NCBI GenBank assembly: GCA_002397275.1 | Contig: DHAA01000077.1 | Span: 30,610-71,347, forward strand | Length of the DNA: 40,738 bases | Origin: Thermacetogenium sp. UBA4966 | GTDB taxonomy: Bacteria > Bacillota > DSM-12270 > Thermacetogeniales > Thermacetogeniaceae | Direction: 5' to 3' | In this document: positions 1-6,265 of the stretch, in pieces | How the letters are laid out: every line of letters begins with the position of its first letter | Position numbering within the stretch: the stretch's first letter is position 1 | The notes under the pieces: generated by a model | Database searches by the model: none | What the model was told of the DNA's origin: nothing | The model's input: only the letters and a program-made list of their open reading frames with translations | Made by a program: the position numbers and the translations under genes

Positions 1-51
1 GCATTTGACGGTGATAGTATTGTGCTTACTCCTACAGCACCGTCTCCCTGA
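1..51 (+). CDS. 3' end of a thioredoxin-like gene (partial)
   Basis: The first 51 bases read in frame as the last 16 residues of a protein, AFDGDSIVLTPTAPSP, then TGA. The first eight residues equal residues 225-232 of the thioredoxin-like membrane protein at 4325-5080, and the first 23 bases are identical to 4998-5020. A second copy of that gene therefore probably ends here. Its tail differs from the intact copy, which continues QALKDYLAEQ, so the C-terminal helix of the thioredoxin fold has been replaced. It could be a truncated paralogue or a duplication scar. The body of the gene lies outside the window. Confidence 0.6.
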   Translation, partial: AFDGDSIVLTPTAPSP

Positions 52-57
52 TCTGTT

Positions 58-97
58 TTGCAGTGTTTCCGGCCCTTATATCCGTTATATTTATGAA
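58..97 (+). promoter_or_regulatory. 40-bp leader shared with the ECF sigma operon
   Basis: Positions 58-97 match the minus strand of 12735-12696 at 38 of 40 bases, starting TTGCAGTGTTTCCGGCC and containing CCGTTATATTTATGAA. In both places it is followed by a GGAGGG and precedes a gene transcribed away from it. This is most simply a shared promoter/leader. I cannot assign -35 and -10 boxes with confidence; CGTTAT is a possible ECF-type -10. Confidence 0.5.
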
Positions 98-122
98 AGG
101 TTTCTGGAGGGAGTGTCCGCTT

Positions 123-2123
123 TTGTATAAGCGTATCATAGTAATTGTGGCGGGAGCGCTGTTTGCCCTGCTTGCGCTGCTGGCGGTGATCATCACCGAC
201 CTGTATGATCGAGACTATCCGCAGGCCATCGGAGTGGAGAGCAGTCTCACGCTCGACTTCAGCGAAGCGGGCCTTTCCGTCACCGAAGCGTTTGCTATGC
301 TGGAGGAGCTCGATGCGCGCTGGAGTCTGGGGCTGGTTAAGGTGGCGCCGGATCTTGCCGGCGACGGTAACGAGCAGATCTTCGCCGCGCTTAACGATGG
401 AGATCTGCCCGCGGAATTTACCTGGTTCAGCGGCGACGCGGGCAAGATCGTCGGCAGGGAGCGGCTTGCCAACTCCTATCCTGATGGAACCTATCTCGTG
501 ACCGGCGAAAACGCTCATCTGGGCGAACTCAAGGATGCGCTGAAAAGCGCGGGCGTGAAGGTCGAGCGCTGGGAGGCGTCGATTTTGGACAGCCTTAAAT
601 TCGTGGTGTATGAAAGAGGATTTGCCGCCGCCGTTCTTGCGGTGTTTGCCCTGCTCGCCGCGCTGGCGCTGTTCTGGTTATCGATGAGAGCGCGGGGGCG
701 CGCCCTGCGGGTTCTGGCCGGGTGCCCGACCGTGCGCATCCAGGTGCAGGACCTGGCAGGGTTCGGGAGCGCGCTGCTGATTTCCGCGGGCCTAGTGGCG
801 CTGGCTGCGGCGGGCTATGTGGGTGTCTTTCATGGCTGGGTGTACATCGCTCCCTTTCTGAAGGTGCTGATCAGCCTACAGGCGGCGGTCATCGCCGTAT
901 CCCTGCTCGCCGCGCTTGTCATGTCCGCCTCTGCTTGGCCGAGCGCCGCCATGCTCGCTTTCAGACAACCCGCGGTAAAGAGCCTGCGCACCGCGGCGGT
1001 CGTGATCCAGGCGCTGACCTTCCTCCTGGTGGTGGCCGCGGCTGGGCCTGCCTGGTCGGCATACCAACACTCCTCCGCTAGGTCTGCTGAAATGGCGCAG
1101 TGGAAACAACTCGCAGACCAGGTGGCTATCGAATTTGCGATGGGCGATCTGGACGGTGAAGATGGGATGGTCGCCCTTGAGCCGCAGATCGGCGAGCTGG
1201 TGAAGGATGCGGAATCCCTCGATATGGTCGCTCTTTCCTACACTTACACTCCAGAAATGTGGACGCGGGTCGATACTGGAGAGAGCGTCGATTTTGGAGA
1301 ATACTCGGCCGTCTCCCGTGTGAACCGGCGCTGGCTCGATCTGGTGACCAGGGATGCGCCGCAGCCGGCGGTCACAGCGGCGCCTGACCACAGCATTCCA
1401 GAAGGGCTACGCCGAGAGGTTCGAGAAGAGGCCGAGTTCTTGTCGAGAGACGGGCTTTCCGAGGAGCTGTTAGCACAGTTCCGGTTCTTGCGGCCGGCCG
1501 GCGGGTTCCGGCTGCCGGTGGCCGAAGGCGGCGGAGATGGAAGCTTCCATTTCCTGGACGATGTCCTGGTCGTCGTTGTGCCGTCCGTCTACGACACCTC
1601 TAACGACTCTAACTTGACAGCCCTGATCTCAACTAAGAATATCGTGTTCACCGGTGTGAGCGCTACGCGGCAGTTGCTGGAGCGGCACGGCCTTGACACA
1701 CAAGCGCTGCGTGATCGCGGATTCAGGGGTGAATTGAACGTCGTCTACATTGCCGAAGAAGGGCTTCTCCTGGCGCAGTTTGCAGCTTACGTTGTGTGGC
1801 TGCAGACTCTTGCGCTGCTAGCGTTGATTGTTGCTTTCACTGTCGCTGCTGCGATCAGCGCGTTGATCGCCGCGCTGCTGCAGGCGAAGCGCGACTTCCC
1901 GCTGCGGGTGGCAGGCTGGTCCTGGCTGCGCATCCTGCAGGGGCGCTTAGCCAGGGAATTGCTTATCGGGGTCGGTCTCGTGGGATTCGTTGTCTTGCTG
2001 CAAAAGCCCGAGGCGATGGGGGCCGTACTGGCGGCCGCGGCGTTGGGGTTGCTTGTTGTGCCGCTGAGCCATCTGTTTGCCGCGCGTTGGTGTTTCCATG
2101 GCGTCAGCAGGCGTCGAATTTGA
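123..2123 (+). CDS. DUF1430-type bacteriocin-associated ABC permease
   Basis: Integral membrane protein of about 666 residues. It has one N-terminal membrane segment (about 4-26), a large external domain, a cluster of membrane segments at about 169-312, a second external domain (about 313-560) and several C-terminal segments. This layout and the partner gene match the lactococcin-972-type bacteriocin export/immunity permeases (DUF1430). It probably forms an ABC exporter with the next gene, 14 bp downstream. I prefer the TTG at 123 because GGAGGG lies 11 bases before it. A GTG at 63 and an ATG at 93 are in frame, but they lie inside the shared leader without a ribosome site. Base composition is clearly more GC-rich than the DNA after 3.2 kb, which suggests horizontal acquisition. 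The family assignment is from architecture and context, not a search. Confidence 0.65.
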   Translation: MYKRIIVIVAGALFALLALLAVIITDLYDRDYPQAIGVESSLTLDFSEAGLSVTEAFAMLEELDARWSLGLVKVAPDLAGDGNEQIFAALNDGDLPAEFTWFSGDAGKIVGRERLANSYPDGTYLVTGENAHLGELKDALKSAGVKVERWEASILDSLKFVVYERGFAAAVLAVFALLAALALFWLSMRARGRALRVLAGCPTVRIQVQDLAGFGSALLISAGLVALAAAGYVGVFHGWVYIAPFLKVLISLQAAVIAVSLLAALVMSASAWPSAAMLAFRQPAVKSLRTAAVVIQALTFLLVVAAAGPAWSAYQHSSARSAEMAQWKQLADQVAIEFAMGDLDGEDGMVALEPQIGELVKDAESLDMVALSYTYTPEMWTRVDTGESVDFGEYSAVSRVNRRWLDLVTRDAPQPAVTAAPDHSIPEGLRREVREEAEFLSRDGLSEELLAQFRFLRPAGGFRLPVAEGGGDGSFHFLDDVLVVVVPSVYDTSNDSNLTALISTKNIVFTGVSATRQLLERHGLDTQALRDRGFRGELNVVYIAEEGLLLAQFAAYVVWLQTLALLALIVAFTVAAAISALIAALLQAKRDFPLRVAGWSWLRILQGRLARELLIGVGLVGFVVLLQKPEAMGAVLAAAALGLLVVPLSHLFAARWCFHGVSRRRI

Positions 2124-2137
2124 TCGGAGGTGTATAG

Positions 2138-2830
2138 ATGTTAATTGAAGGCCAGGGCGTTTCAGTAGCGCTTGGCGGGCGGCCTGTGCTTAACAATGAG
2201 ACCGTTCGCTGTATACCCGGAGTCATGACAGCCCTCGTCGGTCCGAGCGGATGTGGAAAGACCACACTCCTGCACTGCCTCGGGCTGCTGCTCCCTGTGG
2301 ATCAGGGGCGCGTCTTGCTCGACGGAGACGATGCCGCCGGGTACGGCGCTGCGGCACGGCGTCGCTTCTGGCGTGATCACGCCGCGTTCATACTTCAGGA
2401 TTACGGCATCATGGATGAAGAGCCGGTTGCCTTCAATGTCACCATGCAGGCGAGCATCCTGGGAGGAGGCGTCAGGGGAAACCGAGAACGGCTGGCTCAG
2501 GTGCTCGAGCAGACGGGTCTCCAGGGTCGAGAAGATGAGTTGGCCAGCCACCTGAGCGGGGGCGAGAAGCAGCGACTGGCGCTGGCACGCGCTATCTATA
2601 AGGACGCTGCGGTCCTGTTCGTCGATGAGCCTACCGCTTCGCTGGACGCAGCCAACCGGCGAAAGGTCGTCGAGCTGTTCGCGGACTTCGCCGGACGCGG
2701 TCGCACGGTTATTGTGGCGACGCACGACTCCGAGATGATCAACGCCTGCGGCGCCCGGCATGAGGTCGGTTGCAACAACTCATCCTACCAGTCGACCAGC
2801 GACCCCGCTGACCGAGGAGGGTTCTCATGA
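2138..2830 (+). CDS. Lactococcin-972-type ABC exporter ATPase
   Basis: ATP-binding subunit of 230 residues. All motifs are intact: Walker A GPSGCGKTT (35-43), Q-loop Gln87, signature LSGGE (139-143), Walker B VLFVDE (159-164) and H-loop His196. It should power the DUF1430 permease upstream. The length and the compact single domain fit MacB/LolD-like ATPases used with FtsX-fold permeases. An AGGTG-type ribosome site precedes the ATG. The last codons overlap the start of the next gene in an ATGA, so the three genes form one translationally coupled operon. The C-terminal 30 residues are polar and not part of the conserved fold. No bacteriocin precursor gene is visible next to it. Confidence 0.85.
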   Translation: MLIEGQGVSVALGGRPVLNNETVRCIPGVMTALVGPSGCGKTTLLHCLGLLLPVDQGRVLLDGDDAAGYGAAARRRFWRDHAAFILQDYGIMDEEPVAFNVTMQASILGGGVRGNRERLAQVLEQTGLQGREDELASHLSGGEKQRLALARAIYKDAAVLFVDEPTASLDAANRRKVVELFADFAGRGRTVIVATHDSEMINACGARHEVGCNNSSYQSTSDPADRGGFS

Positions 2831-3177
2831 AGTCAACCTATAAAATCATTATCGGTGTCATTGCCGGCTTACTGTTAGTGGGAGTTGCGCACTTAAACGG
2901 CTTTTTCCCATCATCAAGGGACACACACCCGCCGTGCGACCAGCTGCCGACCGTAGCGGAGGCCACTGCCGCTCTTGCCGGCCATCAAGACTTAGCAGAG
3001 GAGATCAAAGCGCTGGGCGACGGCATTGAGGTCGAAGTGGGCAAGCCGTGTCCCAATGACCAAGACCGAGGGCTGATCATGGTGAGCTATGGTTCGAAAT
3101 CCGAGCGTGACGCCATCGCCGACCTGCTCAGCCGCCGTGAAGGGTTGGGGGCTCCGGTGCATCTGGTGAAGCGCTAA
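2827..3177 (+). CDS. Small membrane-anchored protein of the exporter operon
   Basis: Protein of 116 residues with one N-terminal hydrophobic segment (about 6-26) followed by a soluble, acidic domain outside the membrane. The soluble part contains two cysteines (PPCDQL and KPCPND) that could form a disulfide. The start overlaps the ATPase stop by 4 bp and has a strong GAGGAGG site, so it belongs to the same operon. I do not recognise the family. The position suggests an exporter accessory or immunity protein. It lacks the Trp/Gly-rich features of lactococcin 972 itself, so it is unlikely to be the bacteriocin. Confidence 0.6.
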   Translation: MKSTYKIIIGVIAGLLLVGVAHLNGFFPSSRDTHPPCDQLPTVAEATAALAGHQDLAEEIKALGDGIEVEVGKPCPNDQDRGLIMVSYGSKSERDAIADLLSRREGLGAPVHLVKR

Positions 3178-3301
3178 CGCTGACAGATTAAATATATAAA
3201 TGCAAGTGGAACGGCAAGAGTTCTGCCACCACCTTACCTCTAGCGGTCTGGGGTTATAATTATCAAGCAGATTGTAGACAAAAATGGCGGGGGAGTTGGA
3301 G

Positions 3302-3451
3302 TTGAGAAAAGCAAATGAATTTGATTTCTTTATGCACATAAATCGACGGTTAAGACACGAAAACCTACGGTTCATGACGCGATTTCTACGTGTTGCGCAC
3401 TTGATATTGTTAAGAGATGCCATATATAGTAATGTTAATTCAAGGTATTAA
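3302..3451 (+). CDS. Possible 49-residue ORF
   Basis: A short ORF starts at TTG 3302 behind a GGGGGAG/GGAG purine run and encodes a basic, Phe/Arg-rich peptide (MRKANEFDFFMHINRR at the N terminus). No family is recognised. It may be the remnant of a longer gene or chance. The rest of 3178-3660 holds no other gene I can support. Confidence 0.2.
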   Translation: MRKANEFDFFMHINRRLRHENLRFMTRFLRVAHLILLRDAIYSNVNSRY

Positions 3452-3663
3452 TAATGAAAAACACCTAACGAAAGCGGATAATGGGCATAAAAAAGAACCG
3501 TAACCTAGTTGCAGTAAATTGAAAAAGTATGATTATTCGAGCAGCGAAACGCTGGACCCACTCCACTTCCACGTGCTCTGTAGTGTGCCGGCATCCTCGC
3601 TGATATTATATAAACTTCAAGCGAGGCGTTTTGTGCCTTTCACAGAAAGGAATGGTCGTAATC

Positions 3664-3837
3664 ATGAGTTTAAAAATAAAAGTGTTGATTGTTCGCACTA
3701 TTATGGTAGTTTTAGCTTTAGTTATTATTGCATATCTTATTAAAACTTTTGGGAATGGTACAGATAAATGGATATTTCCTGGGTTGCTGACATGTGTAAT
3801 ACTAGCCGTTATTCATAATTCACTTATGAAAAAATGA
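3664..3837 (+). CDS. Small two-TM membrane protein
   Basis: ORF of 57 residues from ATG 3664, AT-rich like the surrounding DNA. It has two hydrophobic stretches (about 6-24 and 33-50) separated by a short polar loop, and a basic C-terminal tail. An AAAGGA lies 12 bases before the chosen ATG; an in-frame ATG at 3652 is the alternative start. Proteins of this shape are often immunity or holin-like small membrane proteins, but nothing in the sequence decides this. It lies alone between the exporter operon and the DUF2599-like ORF. Confidence 0.4.
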   Translation: MSLKIKVLIVRTIMVVLALVIIAYLIKTFGNGTDKWIFPGLLTCVILAVIHNSLMKK

Positions 3838-3849
3838 AAAATAAAAATA

Positions 3850-3957
3850 ATGATTAATCTGATAAGGCGATTGTCGGGTTGGCCAACCTGCCCGGTGGGA
3901 TTTCTGCACTAAGTGTCACGACCTAGCAAGGTGTGTTTGGCAAGGTCAGATTATCAT
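3850..3957. repeat. Inverted-repeat-bounded structured element
   Basis: ATGATTAATCTGA at 3850-3862 pairs with TCAGATTATCAT at 3946-3957, with one unpaired base. The enclosed DNA contains the perfect 12-bp palindrome GGTTGGCCAACC and further GC-rich stem material. It could be a small non-autonomous element, a structured RNA or a terminator complex for the small gene just upstream. Confidence 0.35.
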
Positions 3958-4009
3958 AAACCGTGTTTTAAGAGGTTAATTGTAATAGTTCGTTAAAAAT
4001 GCAGCCGCT

Positions 4010-4306
4010 TTGAACTATAACCATTTTTATAAATCAAGTAGGTGGATTAAACGCAAAGACGTCCATCCCTGGTCATTATCAGTAAAAACGAAAGTTCTTG
4101 CGCAGTGGGATTTTGTAGAAGCAGCTTGGCAAGCATTATATAATAGACATAAAAACGAATCAAGATGGAGAAATACACAAGGAATGAAAGATCAATGGAA
4201 ATGCCATCTCATGACTATAGGCCATTTAAAAACCTGGAATTTTGAACCGAGCAGACCTAATGTTGGTTTAAAGAGAACTATAAGAGCTAAATGTAACCCT
4301 ATTTAG
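4010..4306 (+). CDS. DUF2599-like protein, probably missing its N terminus
   Basis: The ORF has 98 residues from a TTG with no clear ribosome site, and an in-frame stop lies only 21 bases upstream of it. The C-terminal half shows a pattern I associate with DUF2599: a QWKCH segment (62-66), TWNFEPSRPNV (75-85) and a terminal CNP (95-97). The two cysteines, 65 and 95, probably form a disulfide. Members of this family are normally secreted behind a signal peptide. None is present here, so this is likely a 5'-truncated remnant or a gene whose leader was replaced. Function is unknown. It ends 18 bp before the thioredoxin-like gene. Confidence 0.45.
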   Translation: MNYNHFYKSSRWIKRKDVHPWSLSVKTKVLAQWDFVEAAWQALYNRHKNESRWRNTQGMKDQWKCHLMTIGHLKTWNFEPSRPNVGLKRTIRAKCNPI

Positions 4307-4324
4307 AGAAATGAGTGAATCGTT

Positions 4325-5080
4325 ATGACGGAAAACTCCTCCCGATACCGGTATAAAATTATACACATTGGCATGTTGGCCGTTTCGGGGCTCTTGATAT
4401 TGACTATAGGCTTTCTACTCGTAAGAAGTGGCATCATCAGAGACGAGTATGTATTAGATACAATGGGGCCATTTTGGAGTGAAACTGGGCTGTGGATAGC
4501 CGCTCTGCTTTCTTTTGTATTATTGCTTATTACGTATCTATTTTTCAAAGCTCAGAACAGGCAAAAACCTTTCGTCGCTGTAGTGTATGCTATGGTTTCC
4601 TTTACAATATTCACCTTTTGTATGACTTCTATCGTTCATACTTTCAGTTACCAAAATGAAATAACAAAAGACCCCCCGCCTAAAGTTACTACGCCTAAAA
4701 TCATTAAAATTTCCTTAACGGAGTTAGACAGCATCAAAACAAATAAAAAATCAGGCATTGTCTATGTAAGCAGAGAGGACTGCCCCGAATACATGGATGT
4801 ATATCCGAAACTTGAGGAGTTGCTTGAGGAGTTGAAACTTGAGGAGTTTTCGGCAGAAGAGCATGTGGAGCTTCTTTATTACGATACAATCAATGATCGG
4901 GAAACCGTTCCTGAACAAGTTGCCGAAGTGTTGGATAAGTTTGGTATTGACTCAGTACCGACAGTGGTAGTTGTAAAAGGTGGAGAAGTACAGAAGGCAT
5001 TTGACGGTGATAGTATTGTTCAAGCATTAAAAGATTATCTTGCAGAACAAGAAACAAAAGACGCCGAGGCAGACAGTTAA
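4325..5080 (+). CDS. Membrane-anchored thioredoxin-like protein, monocysteine
   Basis: Protein of 251 residues. Three membrane segments (about 13-34, 57-75 and 82-106) precede a thioredoxin-fold domain (about 128-240) with the cis-proline region SVPT (210-213). The usual CxxC is reduced to CPEY (153-156), so only one active-site cysteine remains. It resembles the thioredoxin-like accessory proteins encoded with bacteriocin exporters in Gram-positives, which would fit the exporter module upstream. With a single cysteine it cannot be a normal dithiol oxidase; a chaperone or monothiol role is more likely. The coding DNA contains an in-frame 12-bp tandem repeat (CTTGAGGAGTTG twice, then a third degenerate copy), giving LEELLEELKLEEF at 163-175. 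Residues 225-232 are repeated at the left end of the window. Confidence 0.6.
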   Translation: MTENSSRYRYKIIHIGMLAVSGLLILTIGFLLVRSGIIRDEYVLDTMGPFWSETGLWIAALLSFVLLLITYLFFKAQNRQKPFVAVVYAMVSFTIFTFCMTSIVHTFSYQNEITKDPPPKVTTPKIIKISLTELDSIKTNKKSGIVYVSREDCPEYMDVYPKLEELLEELKLEEFSAEEHVELLYYDTINDRETVPEQVAEVLDKFGIDSVPTVVVVKGGEVQKAFDGDSIVQALKDYLAEQETKDAEADS

Positions 5081-5171
5081 GTATCAACAACACTCCTTTA
5101 ACTGATAGACGCCCATACTGCCGAGATGGGGATAGTAGAAGGACAAATTGCGGTCCCCATATCCCTTCTGA

Positions 5172-5345
5172 AGTGGCTGTGAAACTTACAGCCCGCGAGC
5201 ATAATGTCCTGAGTCTCTAACTTTCCGGGTTTGAGCAGCAGGGAAATAGCGGCAAAGCTTTACCTTAGCGTTTCCACAGTTGAAGGCACCGCAATCAAAT
5301 ATATACCGAAAGCTTGGGTAAGGTGAGAAAAAAGGGATTCTTGGC
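5172..5345 (+). pseudogene. Decayed LuxR/NarL-type HTH regulator
   Basis: The helix-turn-helix of a LuxR-family regulator can be read only across three frames: VKLTAREHNVLSL, then an in-frame TAA and LSGF; then a shifted frame with SREIAAKLYLSVSTVEGT; then another shift giving NIYRKLG. These are the family hallmarks in the right order and spacing. One stop and two frameshifts mean that it is dead. The N-terminal part is not recognisable in 5081-5170. Apart from this and the terminator at 5452, 5081-5529 holds no gene. Confidence 0.75.
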
Positions 5346-5451
5346 ATGATCAGCCGCTGAGTTTTGTTCGTCTGCTCCAGGCTGGTATCAGGATACTGAG
5401 GGGTAAAGGACAATAATAAAGATTAAATAAAATGATGTAGATAAACTAATG

Positions 5452-5490
5452 CCACGGGGCTGTATTTTCAGGTCCCGTGGTATTTTTATT
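5452..5490 (+). terminator. Intrinsic terminator between convergent genes
   Basis: CCACGGG (5452-5458) pairs with CCCGTGG (5474-5480), followed on the plus strand by TATTTTTATTT. It closes the plus-strand region. On the minus strand it lies just past the L,D-transpeptidase stop and may serve both directions. Confidence 0.65.
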
Positions 5491-5529
5491 TCCGTGACAA
5501 ATGGACCGCCCTCTGCACACGGCTCTTCG

Positions 5530-6105
5530 TTATTCAATATGCACGGGAGTCCCTTCGGGGATGTTGTCATAGATCCACTTCGCCTGTTCGACTTTCAGGC
5601 GCACACACCCGTGCGACGCCGGCTCTCCCAGCTTGTCCGCTTCCTCTTCCCTAATGTTTCCCCGGCGATCCATAGGGACGCTGTGGAAAAGGTAAACTCC
5701 CCAATCTTTAAAGGATACCCACCACCTGGCGCCTTCTTGATATTTTTCGCTGTAAAACCATTCGCCTCTGTTCTGGATGACGAAGTCACCCAGCGGCGTG
5801 GAGTTGTTTTCTCCTGTGGAGACTGTCCATTCTTTGAGCAGGTTGTCATTGTCATAGATACGCACTTTTTGTTCATCGGTGCTGACTTCGATCCTGTAGC
5901 TGGGCTCAGCGGACTGCTCCTCCAGTTGACCGGGTTTTTCTCCGTTGTTTGTTGCAGGGGGGGTGGTGTGGCTGCTGTTTGGCCTGTCGGAATCGTTATG
6001 CCTATCGAGAGTCCCGGAAGCGGCTCTCGTTTCGATGTAACTAACTCCGGCGATCACTGCTATGCAGAGCAGCAATGCTATTATAGCTAAAGACAGTCTC
6101 CTCAA
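5530..6105 (-). CDS. L,D-transpeptidase (YkuD domain), secreted
   Basis: Protein of 191 residues with a signal/anchor segment (about 5-24), a polar linker (about 28-70) and a YkuD catalytic domain. The catalytic motif is SHGCVRL, with nucleophile Cys167 and partner His165. Such enzymes make 3-3 crosslinks in peptidoglycan, or attach proteins, outside the membrane. The TTG start follows GGGGGAGAG by five bases. It is a clear paralogue of the enzyme at 15774-16490; both share EQKVRIY or DEQKVRIY, HSVPMDRR and YDNIP-GTPV. It appears to be a single-gene unit, with the terminator of the ABC operon just upstream. Confidence 0.9.
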   Translation of the reverse strand: MRRLSLAIIALLLCIAVIAGVSYIETRAASGTLDRHNDSDRPNSSHTTPPATNNGEKPGQLEEQSAEPSYRIEVSTDEQKVRIYDNDNLLKEWTVSTGENNSTPLGDFVIQNRGEWFYSEKYQEGARWWVSFKDWGVYLFHSVPMDRRGNIREEEADKLGEPASHGCVRLKVEQAKWIYDNIPEGTPVHIE

Positions 6106-6190
6106 CTTTTCTCTCCCCCAGTGCCCTATCTGTTAATTCGACATATATCGCGATTTTAATTATATAATAACACATATTTTTTTGATAAGG

Positions 6191-6238
6191 AAAAATTAAC
6201 CCGCTCTTCTCGCCCGGTTGCTCGGCGAGGGTGCGGGT
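6191..6238 (-). terminator. Terminator of the sigma/ABC operon
   Basis: On the minus strand ACCCGC (6238-6233) pairs with GCGGGT (6204-6199), with an inner stem CTCGCC/GGCGAG, followed by TAATTTTTCC. It lies about 30 bases after the ABC permease stop. Confidence 0.75.
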
Positions 6239-6265
6239 CAAAAGAAAATATATTTAAAGGGGGGT

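Noticed and set aside
63..122. GTG 63 or ATG 93 as start of the DUF1430 permease.
   Set aside because: Both lie within the leader duplicated at 12.7 kb and lack a ribosome site; TTG 123 follows GGAGGG.
876..1391. 171-codon minus ORF inside the permease gene.
   Set aside because: Typical antisense frame in GC-rich coding DNA, Arg/His-rich, without domain or start signals.
2827..3177. The 116-residue protein as a lactococcin-972-like bacteriocin.
   Set aside because: It has an N-terminal anchor and an acidic domain and lacks the Trp/Gly-rich mature-peptide features.
3519..3743. 74-codon plus ORF overlapping the small two-TM gene.
   Set aside because: No ribosome site, no hydrophobic or domain pattern, and it overlaps a better-supported ORF in another frame.
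5449..6090. Plus-strand ORF of 213 codons.
   Set aside because: It lies antisense to the L,D-transpeptidase, whose catalytic motif and signal peptide are on the minus strand, and it starts in a terminator.
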